Shown piece after piece: positions 7,834 through 17,665 of a stretch of 64,000 nucleotides of DNA. The DNA comes from UBA2638 sp046293135 (GTDB lineage Bacteria > Pseudomonadota > Alphaproteobacteria > Micavibrionales > Micavibrionaceae), in assembly GCA_046293135.1 (NCBI GenBank), contig JBKBPR010000002.1:248001-312000 (forward strand). Reading direction: 5' to 3'. The notes under the pieces are model-generated. The model was given only the letters and a program-made list of their open reading frames with translations, had not been told where the DNA came from and made no database searches. Every line of letters starts with the position of its first letter. Position 1 is the first letter of the stretch. The position numbers and the translations under genes were made by a program.

Positions 7834-8618
7834 CAGAAAAAACCAAACGCATCGAACAGGGGTTTATCCTCGCCGCCGGATTTGGCAAGCGGATGTTGCC
7901 GCTGACCTCCGATAAACCCAAACCGATGGTGGCGCTGCATGGCCGCCCGATGATCGATTATATTCTTGATGATTTCATCAATCACGGCGTTCGGCGTATT
8001 GCCGTGAACACCCATTACAAGGCCGATATTCTGCACGATCATCTGAAGGCGCAGCCGCAATACCGTGATGTGATGATTTCGCACGAGCCTGTGATTCTGG
8101 ATACGGGCGGCGGCATTTTAAAGGCCTTGGACTTTTTTGACGAAAGGCCGTTTTTTGTATCCAGCGGGGATTCTTATATCGAGCATAGCCACGCACAAAC
8201 CGCGCTTGAGCATTTGGAAAAATTCTGGTCGCCTGAAAAAATGGATATTCTTATTTTGCTGGAGCCTGTCGCCAATATGCATTTGACGCGCGGTATCGGT
8301 GATTATGATTTGACCGCGGACGGGCGGGCGATCCGTTCGAAAACGCAAACTGGCGCATATATGTTCACGAGCTTGCGTATCAACAAGCCCGAAATTTTCG
8401 CGTCTTATCGCGATGCAAGTGGTGGGCAAGAGGATAAAACTTCCGCCGCTGCGCCGCGTATTTTTTCCTATCTGGAATTGCTCGATGAGGCCGAGCGCAA
8501 AGGGCGGCTTTACGGGCTGGTGCATGATAAAGCCTGGCATCATATTTCATCGCCCGAAGATGTTGCGGCGATCAACAACGCGCCCGCAACAAAAAGAACA
8601 TCCGAGGGGGCAGTATGA
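7830..8618 (+). CDS. murU: MurU-like nucleotidyltransferase (N-acetylmuramate-1-phosphate uridylyltransferase family)
   Basis: This is a 262-residue sugar-phosphate nucleotidyltransferase. The N-terminal LAAGFGKRMLPLT is the nucleotide-binding loop, and KPKPMV holds the conserved lysine. ISHEPVILDTGGG binds the sugar moiety, and the SSGD motif carries a metal-binding aspartate. In Pseudomonas and Caulobacter the homologue MurU uses MurNAc-1-phosphate in cell-wall recycling and is paired with the kinase AmgK, whose gene normally precedes it after tsaE. Here no amgK lies between, so the substrate may be another sugar phosphate, or the kinase may be elsewhere. The GTG start overlaps the tsaE stop by four bases, and the stop overlaps addB by four bases, which indicates translational coupling. 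Confidence 0.82.
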   Translation: MTEKTKRIEQGFILAAGFGKRMLPLTSDKPKPMVALHGRPMIDYILDDFINHGVRRIAVNTHYKADILHDHLKAQPQYRDVMISHEPVILDTGGGILKALDFFDERPFFVSSGDSYIEHSHAQTALEHLEKFWSPEKMDILILLEPVANMHLTRGIGDYDLTADGRAIRSKTQTGAYMFTSLRINKPEIFASYRDASGGQEDKTSAAAPRIFSYLELLDEAERKGRLYGLVHDKAWHHISSPEDVAAINNAPATKRTSEGAV

Positions 8619-11600
8619 GCGCCCCGCACGCCTTGCGCCGTAATATTTTCACCATCCCGCCGGAGCGGCCATTTGCGCGATCACTGGTACGGCATTTGCT
8701 GGCGAAAACGGCCCATGATCCTTCGGCGCTGGCCGATTATAAAATCCTGCTGCCGACCCGCCGCGCCTGTAGAACCGTGCAAGATATGTTCTTGCAGGAA
8801 ACGGGCGGACGACCACTGATCTTGCCCGCTATTCAACCGCTCGGCGATCTGGATGAGCAGGATTTATCGCTCAGCCTTGCTGCCAATAGCGCCGCGATGG
8901 AAAAAATTCTCGCACTGCCGCCCGCCATTTCACCATTCAAGCGGCGGATTTTGCTTGCCCGCACCATCATGAAAATCGAGGGCTTCACCGCAGGTATGGC
9001 GCAGGCCATCGGCCTTGCCGATGCGCTGGGGCATTTTTTGGATCAGGTCATTATCGAAGAGCTGAAGATTGAAAAACTAGGTGAGATTGTGCCCGAAGAT
9101 TTCGCCGCGCATTGGCAAATCACGTTGTCATTTTTGAAAATACTAACGCAGCATTGGCCTGAAATTCTGGCGCAATATGGTGTGATTGATGCCGCCATGC
9201 GCCGCAAGAAACTGATGCATATTCTCGCCGAAAGCTGGGCGGAAACGCCGCCGCCAAGCAAGATTTATGCGGCGGGAACAACAGGCTCTATCCCCTCCAC
9301 CGCCAAACTTTTGAAGACAATTTCGCAGCTTGAACACGGGCATATTATTTTGCCCGGACTTGACCGCGATCTGGATGAGGAAAGCTGGAACGCGGTTGCG
9401 CCAAGCCATCCGCAATTCGGCTTGAAGCAGCTTTTGGACTATCTGGAGATACCGCGCGGCCGCGTGCTTGATTGGGACGGCGAATATCATACGGGCGCAG
9501 ATGAAATATCACCGCCGGCGCGTTCGGTATTGATGCGCGAGATTATGCGCCCCGCGGAAACCTCGATGACTTGGACGCGCCTTGCCGAGCAGCCCGCACA
9601 GGTCACAGCGATCACGGCAGCTTTGGAAAATATCACGCTTTATGAAGCCGAAAACCAGCGCGAAGAAGCGCTTTTGATTGCGCTGAAATTTCGTGAAACG
9701 CTCGAAGCGCCGGACAAAACCGCCGTGCTGGTAACGCCCGATAGAACACTGGCGCGGCGCGTTGCGGGATATTGCCGCCGCTGGAATTTAACCGTGGATG
9801 ATAGCGCGGGTGAGGCGCTCAACACCACATTATGCGGGCAGTTCCTGAGCTTGTTGTGCGAGGCAGCAACGGCGCATTTGAAACCGCGGGCGCTGCTGGC
9901 GCTGCTCAAACATGACTATTGCACTTTGGGTATGGCGCGGGAGGATTATGCGCGGGCGCTTGGCCATCTGGAGCGTTACGCCTTGCGCGGATTTGCGCCG
10001 CAAGCGGGGTTTGCAGGGCTTTATGAGCGTATCGCGCAGCTTGAAAATTCGCAGATATTCGCGCGCAAAAATCTATTGCCTGAGATGAAGGATTTTGTTG
10101 AACGGCTCGAACGCACCATCGGTGATTTTGTGAGCGCGCTGCACAGCGATAATGCGCAGGATTTTACCGCCCTCCTCAAGGCGCATTTGCGTGCTGCCGA
10201 ACAGTTATCCGCGAGCCAAGACCCCGCTTATACCAGCCGTTTATGGAGCGATATCGCGGGGGAGAAAGCCGCAGGGCTGATGAATGAGCTGCTCGCCCAT
10301 GGCGGGGATTTCGGCGCGGTGAGCGCACAAACATATCTCAATATCATGCAGATGATGATGCGCGATATTGCGGTGCGCCCTCGCTTTGGCACGCATCCGC
10401 GCATTCATATTCTCGGCCAGCTTGAAGCGCGATTGATTGATGCCGATCTTGTGATTTTGGGCAGTCTGAACGAAGGGTCGTGGCCGCCCGATCCGGGGCA
10501 TGATCCGTGGATGTCGCGGCCAATGCGCAAGAGCTTCGGCTTGCCCGATCTGGATCGCGCCATCGGCCTTGCGGCGCATGATTTTGTGCAGGCAATGGGC
10601 GCAAAAACCGTTATGCTGACCCGCGCCAAAATGCTCGACGGGGCGATGACAACGCCCGCCCGCTGGCTGCAACGCTTGAGCGCGGTTATCAGCGCTTGCG
10701 GGATTGATAAGGCTGCGCTGAAGGACTCTACCCTGCCCGCATGGCTGAAGATTTTCGAAAACCACGATGCGGAGATTACGCCCTATCCGCGCCCGCAAGT
10801 TCTTGTCCCGCCCGCCATGCGCCCCAAGGATTATTCGGTGACCAGCATCGAAACCCTGATCAAAGATCCGTATGCGATTTATGCGCGGCGGATTTTGAAA
10901 CTGGGCAAGCTCGACCCGCTAGAAAAACCCGTCGAGGCCAAAGATACAGGAAATATTTTGCACGGCGCGCTGGAAAAATTTCTCAAAAACCACCCCGATT
11001 ATTTGCCCGCAGATAGCGTTGATAAATTGCTCGCTTACGGCGCGGAACTTCAGGCCGATATCGCCAATGATCCGGCGCTGTGGGATTATTGGTGGCCGCA
11101 ATATAAAGGAATGTGTGAGGTGTTTTTTGAGCAGGAAATTGACTGGCGGTTTAACCGAAGAGCCAGACCGATCGCGCAAGAAATTCGCGGTGAAATGATG
11201 CTGGATATTGCGGATGCGCCTATAAAATTGCATGGCAAAATCGACCGTATCGACCTGATGCCCAATAGCGATTATGCGCTGATCGATTACAAAACCGGCG
11301 GCACGTTGAGCGCAGCAAAAATCGTAAGCGGTGAAACGCCGCAGCTGGCGATTGAGGCGGTAATGCTCGAACACAATGCCTTTGCGGCGGCGGGGATTAC
11401 CGAAAAAAAATCTTCGGTGATGGCGTATTGGATGATCAAAGGCCGCGGTGAGGATGCCGGAAAAGTTATCGAGCTGTCCGATTATGCGGACAAGGGCAAG
11501 GCCGATTATCGCGGCGTGGTTGAGGCCACCCATGCGGGGCTGCATTCGCTTTTGAGCGCGTATCAAGACCCCGATATGCGTTATATCTGCCTGCCGCGGG

Positions 11601-11698
11601 AAGCGAACAAACCGCGCTTTAATGATTATGAGCATCTGGAGCGGATTCAGGAATGGGCGGCGCTTGGTGATGAAACCGATTTTCAGGATGGGGAGTGA
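8615..11698 (+). CDS. addB: double-strand break repair protein AddB (alphaproteobacterial type)
   Basis: AddB partners AddA in the helicase-nuclease that resects double-strand breaks for RecA loading, replacing RecBCD. The 1027-residue length is usual for the alphaproteobacterial form. The N-terminal half is an inactivated helicase-like region. The C-terminus holds a PD-(D/E)XK nuclease: GKIDRIDL near residue 874 and IDYKTGG near residue 889 supply the catalytic Asp and Lys. The preceding SVTSIETLIKDPYAIYARR segment is a strong marker of AddB. The ATG overlaps the end of the murU-like gene by four bases, and the stop overlaps addA by four bases, so the complex is produced from one transcript. 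Confidence 0.95.
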   Translation: MSAPHALRRNIFTIPPERPFARSLVRHLLAKTAHDPSALADYKILLPTRRACRTVQDMFLQETGGRPLILPAIQPLGDLDEQDLSLSLAANSAAMEKILALPPAISPFKRRILLARTIMKIEGFTAGMAQAIGLADALGHFLDQVIIEELKIEKLGEIVPEDFAAHWQITLSFLKILTQHWPEILAQYGVIDAAMRRKKLMHILAESWAETPPPSKIYAAGTTGSIPSTAKLLKTISQLEHGHIILPGLDRDLDEESWNAVAPSHPQFGLKQLLDYLEIPRGRVLDWDGEYHTGADEISPPARSVLMREIMRPAETSMTWTRLAEQPAQVTAITAALENITLYEAENQREEALLIALKFRETLEAPDKTAVLVTPDRTLARRVAGYCRRWNLTVDDSAGEALNTTLCGQFLSLLCEAATAHLKPRALLALLKHDYCTLGMAREDYARALGHLERYALRGFAPQAGFAGLYERIAQLENSQIFARKNLLPEMKDFVERLERTIGDFVSALHSDNAQDFTALLKAHLRAAEQLSASQDPAYTSRLWSDIAGEKAAGLMNELLAHGGDFGAVSAQTYLNIMQMMMRDIAVRPRFGTHPRIHILGQLEARLIDADLVILGSLNEGSWPPDPGHDPWMSRPMRKSFGLPDLDRAIGLAAHDFVQAMGAKTVMLTRAKMLDGAMTTPARWLQRLSAVISACGIDKAALKDSTLPAWLKIFENHDAEITPYPRPQVLVPPAMRPKDYSVTSIETLIKDPYAIYARRILKLGKLDPLEKPVEAKDTGNILHGALEKFLKNHPDYLPADSVDKLLAYGAELQADIANDPALWDYWWPQYKGMCEVFFEQEIDWRFNRRARPIAQEIRGEMMLDIADAPIKLHGKIDRIDLMPNSDYALIDYKTGGTLSAAKIVSGETPQLAIEAVMLEHNAFAAAGITEKKSSVMAYWMIKGRGEDAGKVIELSDYADKGKADYRGVVEATHAGLHSLLSAYQDPDMRYICLPREANKPRFNDYEHLERIQEWAALGDETDFQDGE

Positions 11699-14600
11699 TC
11701 AAGGCCATGACTGAGAACAATATTTTGAAAATTCAAAGCGAGCAGAGCGCAGAAAGCGCACCTAACACACAGGGCGCACAAAAAGCGCAGCCGCTCTCGC
11801 CGAATGTCTTACAAAGCCGCGCGTCCAATCCTCAAGATTCGGTTTGGGTTGATGCCTCGGCGGGGACGGGCAAAACCAAGGTTCTAACCGACCGTGTGTT
11901 GCGGCTGCTGTTGCCGCGTAGCGATCAGGAAGGCGGCACGCCGCCGCATAAAATTTTATGCCTGACCTATACCAAAGCCGCCGCCAGTGAAATGTCACTG
12001 CGGATCGGCGGGATTTTGGAAAGATGGGCGGTGATGCCAGAACGCCGCGATGAAACCACGCCGCCTGACCAAAAAACATTGGCCGAGGAGCTGGAATCGC
12101 TGACGGGAAAACCCGCATCACCTTTCATGATTGCGGCGGCGCGGCGCTTATTCGCGCAAATCATGGACACGCCCGGCGGGTTGAAAATCATGACCATCCA
12201 TTCTTTTTGTCAGTCGCTGCTGGGGCGTTTTCCGCTCGAAGCGGGCATTCGCCCGAATATGACGGGGCTGGAGGAAAGCGGCGCTGCGCGCTATCTTGAG
12301 GCGGCTTGCAAACAGGTTTTCAAAAAAGCGCAGCAGGAAAAAACAAGCCCGCTCGGCGCAGCATTTGAAAATATCGCAGCAACGCTGGATCAGGATAGCT
12401 TCACGAAATTGCTCAAAGCGATTGTCAAGGAGCGCAGGCAGCTTGAAAAAATCCTCGGCCAGACATGGGATGTTGACGGTCTGTATACGCGGCTTTGCCA
12501 GTATTACGATCTGAAGGCCGAACAAACGCCGTCACAAATGCTGCGCGAATTTTGCGCCGATGATGCCCTACCGCTCGATGATTTGCGCGAGAGTATAAAA
12601 GTTTTAGCCGATAGCAAAACCAAGGGCGATACTGATTTACGCGAAAATTTACAAGCCTGGCTTGAAATGGATTTATCCACGCGCTGTAAAAATCCTCAAC
12701 ACTATTTCCTCAATTTTCTAACAAAAAGTTTTACGCCGAGAGCGAATGTCGTTACCAAAAAATATGGTGAAAAATTTCCTCATATAACCGAATTTCTGAA
12801 CAGTGAACAACAGCGCGTTATTGATTTTTATGACAGGTTAAATTGCCTGCAATGCGTGATATTGACCCGCGATTTATTCACGTTGTCGGTGGAAATTATA
12901 AAAGCCTTCCAAGCGCTTAAAGCCCAAGACAGCGTGCTTGATTTTGATGATCTGATCTTGCTGACTCTTAAATTGCTCAAGGGAGAGAGCGCCGATCTGA
13001 CAGGTCAAGCCGCACCGATGGCGCAATGGATTCATTACAAGCTCGATCAGGGAATTGATCACATTTTGATCGATGAGGCGCAGGACACCAACCCCGAACA
13101 ATGGGAAATTATCGAAGCGTTGAGCGCGGATTTTTTCAGCGGCGAGAATGCGCGGGGCACTCTCAAACGGACGATTTTCACGGTCGGCGATAAGAAGCAA
13201 TCGATCTATAGTTTCCAACGCGCCTCGCCTGAATCTTTTGATAAAATGCGTCAAGATTATGAACGGGCGCTGCGTGCCTGTCATGATGAGCTTGTCGGTA
13301 TTCCGCTGCAGACATCGTTCCGATCAACGCATTCGGTTCTGGAAGCGGTTGATCTGGTTTTTTCGCAAGAGGGGCTGCGCACTGACCCCGGTTTTGAAAA
13401 TATCGAGCATATCGCCTATCGCGGCAAGGATGCGGGGCTGGTGGATATATGGCCGCTATTTGAAACCGAAAAGGATGATAGCGCCGATATCGATTTCTGG
13501 CAGCCCGTCAAAGAGGAGGCCAAACCCAAATCAGCCTCGATGCAATGTGCGGAATTTATCGCCGCGCAAATTGCGGAGTCTATTCAGTCGGATGAAGACT
13601 TTGAGAAGATCAAAGGTCGCAAAATTCGCGCCGGTGATTTTATGATTTTGGTGCGGACGCGTAGCGCCTTCGTCAATCAGATGATCCGCGCCCTCAAGGA
13701 GCATAATATCCCCGTTGCCGGCCATGACCGCATGGTTTTGAAAGACCAGATCGCGGTGCAGGATTTGCTCGCCCTTGCTGATTTTGCAATTTTTCCCGAT
13801 GATGATTTAACGCTGGCCTGTTTGCTCAAATCGCCGCTGATCGGACTGGGCGATGATGATTTGACCGATCTATGTGTCAACCGTACGGGGAGTTTGTGGC
13901 AATCGCTTAAGGCCAAAGCGCAATCCGGCACTGCGCCGCTTTATCAAAATGCGGCCACCTATCTTGAAGAATTTATGCGGGAGGCGGCGCGGGCAAAGCC
14001 TTATGAATTTCTCAACCGCGCCTTGATGATGCCTTGCCCGACCAACACGGTGAGCGGATTGCGGGCGATGCAAGCGCGGCTGGGGCATGATGTCGCCGAG
14101 CCGCTTGATGAGCTGCTGAACGCCGCCCTGCGCTTTGAGAGCGAATACGCCCCCGTCTTGCAGCATTTCATTCACTGGCAAAATTCGGGTGAGGCCGATA
14201 TTAAACGCGAAAGCGATGAGAGCGCCGATGAGGTCAGGATCATGACCATTCACAGCGCCAAGGGATTGCAAGCGCCGATTGTGATTTTGCCCGACACGAC
14301 CAGCAGTTTCAAAAAAGGCGGATTTGATGAGGGGCGCAGCTTGCTCTGGCCGCATAAAACGGGCAAGCCCCTGCCGATTTTTGCACCGCGCAAGGAATTT
14401 CATTTTGAGCGATTTAGAGAAGATCGCCAGATTATTGACGACCGCGCCATGCAGGAATGGCGGCGGCTGTTATATGTTGCGCTGACCAGAGCCGAAGACA
14501 GGCTCTATATCACGGGCTATAGCAAAGGCAAGGGCAAGAAGAGCGAAAGCGCGAAGCAGGCCAGCGATACACCGAAAGAAAGCTGGTATCAGTATTGCTT

Positions 14601-15351
14601 GAGCGGCCTTGGCGGGAAGACGTCCAAGCATGGCGATATCACTCAAAACGAACACGGCTTGCCGCGGCTGTTTAACCCGCAACTTGGTGAGCCGCAAAGC
14701 TCCAAAGATGCGAAAGAAAATCATAGCGCGCAAGATATCTCGGCTACCGCGCCCGCATGGCTATTTGCGCCCGCCCCGCCGGAGCCAAGCCCGTCCGTTC
14801 CGCTGTTGCCCTCACGCCCGTCAATGGACGAACCATCGGCGCTTTCGCCGCTGTATGCTCAGGATAATTTCCGATTCCTGCGCGGGAATATCACGCATAA
14901 GCTGTTGCAGTTTTTGCCTGATATGCCGCCAGAAAAACGCGAAGACGCGGCGCTGAATTTTACCGCGCGGTTTGGGTCTGACCTACCGCAAGCGGCGCAA
15001 AGCGATATTGTGCGGGAATGTTTCGCGATTTTGGAACATCCTGAATTTAAGCCGCTCTTTAGCCCGCAATCACGCGCCGAAGTTCCGATCACAGGCCTTC
15101 TGGGCGGTAAGGATATTATCAGCGGCCAGATTGACAGGCTTTATATCGATCCGGCGCAAAAAACAATCTGGATCGTTGATTACAAAACCAACCGCCCGCC
15201 GCCGCTGCACGCCGACGATGTGCCGCTGATCTATCATAACCAGCTGCGGCTTTACCGCGATACGCTGCAAGCGGTTTATCCCGATTTTATAATCAAATGC
15301 GCCTTGTTATGGACGGATGGGCCGCGGCTGATGCCGATTGCGCTTGATTAG
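11695..15351 (+). CDS. addA: double-strand break repair helicase AddA
   Basis: This 1218-residue UvrD-family helicase-nuclease is the motor subunit of AddAB. Walker A (DASAGTGKT) is near residue 55, and the Walker B motif IDEAQDTNPEQW near residue 460. GDKKQSIYSFQRA follows near 498, TIHSAKGLQAPIV near 850 and VALTRAEDRLYI near 928. The C-terminal nuclease shows GQIDRLYID near 1145 and VDYKTNRPPP near 1162, so it appears intact. The GTG at 11695 overlaps the addB stop in the same GTGA manner as tsaE/murU. The ATG at 11707, which has GGGGAG upstream, is an alternative that removes four residues. trxA follows after about 200 bp. Confidence 0.95.
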   Translation: MIKAMTENNILKIQSEQSAESAPNTQGAQKAQPLSPNVLQSRASNPQDSVWVDASAGTGKTKVLTDRVLRLLLPRSDQEGGTPPHKILCLTYTKAAASEMSLRIGGILERWAVMPERRDETTPPDQKTLAEELESLTGKPASPFMIAAARRLFAQIMDTPGGLKIMTIHSFCQSLLGRFPLEAGIRPNMTGLEESGAARYLEAACKQVFKKAQQEKTSPLGAAFENIAATLDQDSFTKLLKAIVKERRQLEKILGQTWDVDGLYTRLCQYYDLKAEQTPSQMLREFCADDALPLDDLRESIKVLADSKTKGDTDLRENLQAWLEMDLSTRCKNPQHYFLNFLTKSFTPRANVVTKKYGEKFPHITEFLNSEQQRVIDFYDRLNCLQCVILTRDLFTLSVEIIKAFQALKAQDSVLDFDDLILLTLKLLKGESADLTGQAAPMAQWIHYKLDQGIDHILIDEAQDTNPEQWEIIEALSADFFSGENARGTLKRTIFTVGDKKQSIYSFQRASPESFDKMRQDYERALRACHDELVGIPLQTSFRSTHSVLEAVDLVFSQEGLRTDPGFENIEHIAYRGKDAGLVDIWPLFETEKDDSADIDFWQPVKEEAKPKSASMQCAEFIAAQIAESIQSDEDFEKIKGRKIRAGDFMILVRTRSAFVNQMIRALKEHNIPVAGHDRMVLKDQIAVQDLLALADFAIFPDDDLTLACLLKSPLIGLGDDDLTDLCVNRTGSLWQSLKAKAQSGTAPLYQNAATYLEEFMREAARAKPYEFLNRALMMPCPTNTVSGLRAMQARLGHDVAEPLDELLNAALRFESEYAPVLQHFIHWQNSGEADIKRESDESADEVRIMTIHSAKGLQAPIVILPDTTSSFKKGGFDEGRSLLWPHKTGKPLPIFAPRKEFHFERFREDRQIIDDRAMQEWRRLLYVALTRAEDRLYITGYSKGKGKKSESAKQASDTPKESWYQYCLSGLGGKTSKHGDITQNEHGLPRLFNPQLGEPQSSKDAKENHSAQDISATAPAWLFAPAPPEPSPSVPLLPSRPSMDEPSALSPLYAQDNFRFLRGNITHKLLQFLPDMPPEKREDAALNFTARFGSDLPQAAQSDIVRECFAILEHPEFKPLFSPQSRAEVPITGLLGGKDIISGQIDRLYIDPAQKTIWIVDYKTNRPPPLHADDVPLIYHNQLRLYRDTLQAVYPDFIIKCALLWTDGPRLMPIALD

Positions 15352-15549
15352 AGTTTTCCAAGGCTCATTGCCAAGCCGCGCTTGAAAATGTGCATAATTC
15401 AAACAAAATCACTTTTGTAAAATCAGCACGCCGCACAATCAGGCTATACTTGTTTTTGACGGAAAAAACACCATACTTATTTTTAAGATAGAATCAGGTA
15501 AGAGATTCAAAAAATAAATAAATAGATAGAGTCGCGAAAGGATACAGCC

Positions 15550-15870
15550 ATGGCCAGCACAAATGTAAATGACACAGAATTTGAACAGGAAGTCTTGCAA
15601 TCGGATTCCCCTGTTTTGGTGGATTTCTGGGCGGAATGGTGCGGCCCTTGTAAGGCGCTTTCCCCGCTGATCGATGAAATTGCCAATGACATGAAGGGCA
15701 AGGTCAAGGTTGTGAAGGTCAATATCGAAGATGCCCCCGAAGCGCCGACAAAATACGGTGTGCGCGGCGTTCCGACGCTAATGATCTTCAAAAACGGACA
15801 GGTCGTTGACACCCGCGTCGGCGGTATGCCCAAAGGACAGCTTGAAGAGTGGATTCAAAAAGCGATTTAA
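15550..15870 (+). CDS. trxA: thioredoxin
   Basis: This 106-residue cytosolic thioredoxin has the active-site motif WCGPC near residue 31 and the cis-proline region GVPTLM near residue 75. It reduces disulphides in enzymes such as ribonucleotide reductase and is itself reduced by thioredoxin reductase. The ATG follows AAGGA at about nine bases. Gene order addA-trxA is common in alphaproteobacteria. The roughly 200-bp gap before it probably holds its own promoter, although I could not pick a clear -35/-10 pair. Confidence 0.97.
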   Translation: MASTNVNDTEFEQEVLQSDSPVLVDFWAEWCGPCKALSPLIDEIANDMKGKVKVVKVNIEDAPEAPTKYGVRGVPTLMIFKNGQVVDTRVGGMPKGQLEEWIQKAI

Positions 15871-15896
15871 AATTGATCTAAAATTAAGGCAAGGGG

Positions 15897-15930
15897 GGGG
15901 CTAAAAAAGTTACAGCCCCTCTTCTTTCTT
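15897..15930. terminator. probable terminator between trxA and mccB
   Basis: GGGGCT (15897-15902) pairs with AGCCCC (15914-15919) around an A-rich loop, followed on the plus strand by a pyrimidine-rich stretch. It lies between two convergent genes, directly after a run of eight G. Confidence 0.5.
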
Positions 15931-15948
15931 TGAAACTTTGAAACTTAC

Positions 15949-17553
15949 CTACATCCTGAACACGCCGAAGGTCGTGTCCTCAATCGGGGCATTGAGGCTG
16001 GCGGCCAATGCCAACGCCAGAACGCGGCGTGTATCGGCGGGGTCAATCACCCCATCATCCCAAAGCCTTGCTGAGGCGTAATACGGGTGGCCTTCGCGCT
16101 CATATTGCTCACGGATCGGCGCTTTGAGCTTTTCCTCATCCTTGGCGCTAAGGGTTTTTCCGTCGCGCTCCAGCTTCATTTTCTCGACCGTGGCCATCAC
16201 GCCTGCGGCCTGTTCACCGCCCATCACGGAAATTCTGGCATTCGGCCACATCCACAAAAAGCGCGGATTAAAGGCGCGGCCACACATGCCGTAATTGCCC
16301 GCCCCGAATGATCCGCCGATCAGAACGGTGAATTTCGGCACTTGCGCGCAGGACACAGCCGTCACCATTTTCGCGCCGTCTTTAGCGATGCCGCCGCTTT
16401 CATATTTCTGGCCGACCATAAAGCCCGTGACATTTTGCAAGAACACGAGTGGGATTTTTCGCTGCGCGCAGAGCTCAACGAAATGCGCGCCTTTGAGGGC
16501 GCTTTCGGAGAACAGCACGCCGTTATTGGCGACAATCCCCACGGGCATACCGTGAATATGCGCAAAGCCCGTCACCAGCGTTGTGCCGTAGCGTTTTTTA
16601 AATTCGTCAAACTCACTGCCATCAACGATATGGGCGATAATATCGCGCACATCAAACGGGGTTTTGAGATCCTTGGGAATAACGCCGTAAATATCCTTGG
16701 GCGCGTAAAGCGGCTCTTGCGGGGTTTTCAGCGGTAGCGCTACCGATTTGCGGCGATTGAGATTGCCGACACAGCGCCGCGCGATATCAAGCGCGTGTTT
16801 GTCATTTTCAGCCAGATGATCGGCCACACCCGATATGCGGGTATGAACATCACCGCCGCCCAGATCTTCGGCGCTGACCTCCTCACCCGTTGCGGCCTTC
16901 ACCAGCGGCGGCCCCGCCAGAAAGATCGTGCCTTGCTCCTTGACGATAATGCTTTCATCGGACATGGCGGGAACATACGCTCCGCCCGCGGTACAACTGC
17001 CCATCACCACCGCGATTTGCGGAATGCCGCGCGCGCTCATATTGGCTTGATTGTAAAAGATGCGCCCGAAATGTTCCTTATCGGGGAAGACCTCGTCCTG
17101 ATTGGGCAAATTCGCGCCGCCGCTATCAACCAGATAAATACAGGGCAGGTTGTTCTGGGCGGCGATTTCTTGCGCCCGCAAATGCTTTTTGACCGTCAGC
17201 GGATAATATGTGCCGCCCTTGACGGTGGCATCATTGCAGACAATCACGCATTCTTGCCCGGCAACGCGGCCTATCCCCGTGATAATGCCGGCGGCGGGGA
17301 CAGTGTCCTTATAGACATCCTGCGCGGCGAGAGCCGAGAATTCCAAAAACGCCGATCCGGCATCAAGCAGCGCATCAATCCGTTCCCGCGGCAATAGCTT
17401 TCCGCGCGCTGTGTGGCGCTCCCGCGCTTTATCGCCGCCGCCTTGCTCAATCAGCCGCAATTTGGCGTTCAGATCATCGACCAAGGCTTGCATGGCTTTG
17501 GTATTGGCTTGAAATTCTGGGCTTTGCGGCGGGGTTTTCGGCTGAAGCTGCAT
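15949..17553 (-). CDS. mccB: methylcrotonoyl-CoA carboxylase beta (carboxyltransferase) subunit
   Basis: This 534-residue carboxyltransferase of the acyl-CoA carboxylase family transfers CO2 from biotin to 3-methylcrotonoyl-CoA in leucine breakdown. Length and residues fit MCC beta rather than propionyl-CoA carboxylase. The N-terminal RHTARGKLLPRERID is typical. GSCTAGGAYVPAMSDE forms the acyl-CoA oxyanion region, LQNVTGFMVG the second oxyanion region and GGSFGAGNYGMCGRAF the biotin-binding side. The partner biotin-carrying subunit (57266-59308) lies about 40 kb away, which is unusual because the subunits are normally adjacent. Upstream on the same strand is a degenerate flavoprotein gene, 112 bp before the start; the two could be cotranscribed. 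Confidence 0.92.
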   Translation of the reverse strand: MQLQPKTPPQSPEFQANTKAMQALVDDLNAKLRLIEQGGGDKARERHTARGKLLPRERIDALLDAGSAFLEFSALAAQDVYKDTVPAAGIITGIGRVAGQECVIVCNDATVKGGTYYPLTVKKHLRAQEIAAQNNLPCIYLVDSGGANLPNQDEVFPDKEHFGRIFYNQANMSARGIPQIAVVMGSCTAGGAYVPAMSDESIIVKEQGTIFLAGPPLVKAATGEEVSAEDLGGGDVHTRISGVADHLAENDKHALDIARRCVGNLNRRKSVALPLKTPQEPLYAPKDIYGVIPKDLKTPFDVRDIIAHIVDGSEFDEFKKRYGTTLVTGFAHIHGMPVGIVANNGVLFSESALKGAHFVELCAQRKIPLVFLQNVTGFMVGQKYESGGIAKDGAKMVTAVSCAQVPKFTVLIGGSFGAGNYGMCGRAFNPRFLWMWPNARISVMGGEQAAGVMATVEKMKLERDGKTLSAKDEEKLKAPIREQYEREGHPYYASARLWDDGVIDPADTRRVLALALAASLNAPIEDTTFGVFRM

Positions 17554-17665
17554 AATCGGATATCCTGTTCAAAATGATCGCTGCCTTCAGGATAAAAGGA
17601 AATACGCCCAAGGGCAATTCATGAATTTTGTTTGTGTTGGGTGCAATGGCTCGAAGCTTCAAAGC

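Noticed and set aside
15893..15900. Run of eight G as a phase-variation tract
   Set aside because: It lies outside any coding region, after the trxA stop, and is better explained as part of a terminator stem.
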